Source: Peptostreptococcaceae bacterium (lineage in GTDB: Bacteria > Bacillota > Clostridia > Peptostreptococcales > Anaerovoracaceae). Taken from it: a stretch of 14,140 nucleotides of DNA. The notes under the pieces were generated by a model. It ran no database searches, was not told the origin of the DNA, and was given only the letters and a program-made list of their open reading frames with translations. A program made the position numbers and the translations under genes. Of this stretch, positions 14,082 through 14,140 are shown piece by piece. The stretch is taken from NCBI GenBank assembly GCA_016650115.1, contig JAENWI010000018.1:1-14140 (forward strand), written 5' to 3'. Numbering within the stretch: position 1 is the first letter of the stretch; each line of letters opens with the position of its first letter.

Positions 14082-14140
14082 CCTAAGTTAAGGTGGGAGC
14101 ATATACAATTCAAAAACAAATATTTCAGGTATCATACCAT
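14082..14140 (+). other. Window end, no supported gene
   Basis: The last 59 nt follow the EFR1-type gene. They contain a purine-rich AAGGTGGGAG that could be a ribosome binding site, and a short open frame from a GTG inside it, but no ATG. The small palindrome GGTATCATACC near 14127-14138 touches the window edge. Nothing can be assigned. Confidence 0.3.

Noticed and set aside
14093..14140. Start of another gene from GTG 14093
   Set aside because: The GTG lies within the only ribosome-binding-like sequence, and 16 codons to the window edge are too few to judge.

Overview
This window looks like chromosomal DNA from a low-GC, strictly anaerobic Firmicute of clostridial type. The signs are A/T-rich third codon positions, strong AGGAGG-type ribosome binding sites, tightly packed genes all on the + strand, many Fe-S and flavin redox proteins, a superoxide reductase and an oxygen-sensitive radical SAM enzyme. 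I cannot name the genus. No rRNA, tRNA, CRISPR array or insertion sequence is visible.

Region 1 (1-240) is the tail of a cation diffusion facilitator metal transporter. Region 2 (344-5163) is a compact run of seven genes: a stand-alone dihydrolipoyl dehydrogenase, a stand-alone HdrA-like N-terminal Fe-S domain, a 2[4Fe-4S] ferredoxin, a fusion of a DGC zinc-binding domain to a complete glycine-cleavage-H-like lipoyl domain, two more DGC proteins and a lipoate-protein ligase. The middle genes are joined by 1-nt and repeated 8-nt overlaps. No glycine decarboxylase or aminomethyltransferase is present. The set therefore looks like a self-contained lipoyl-carrier redox module: the ligase charges the carrier, the dehydrogenase turns over its dithiol, and the HdrA-like and ferredoxin proteins carry electrons. 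It recalls the lipoate-binding-protein/sHdr theme of sulfur oxidation, but with different parts.

Region 3 (5405-10099) begins with an ArsM-like methyltransferase. A 34-residue cysteine-rich peptide gene follows, then a perfect 11-bp C(UUCG)G hairpin, and then a 705-residue radical SAM/SPASM protein fused to a DUF5714 domain. This is the layout of a ribosomally synthesised, post-translationally modified peptide (RiPP) locus, and I consider it the best candidate for an undescribed system. Downstream are a thioredoxin-thioredoxin reductase fusion and a 2Fe superoxide reductase (desulfoferrodoxin), the latter with its own likely promoter. A 24-bp perfect-stem terminator closes the region.

Region 4 (10259-14081) holds a 997-residue protein with two receiver-like domains fused to a PEP-synthase-type ATP-binding domain that lacks the rest of PEP synthase. 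It is followed by an EFR1-type flavodoxin-ferredoxin. The shared theme is thiol, metal and metalloid redox chemistry under anaerobic conditions. Whether regions 2 and 3 work together is inference.
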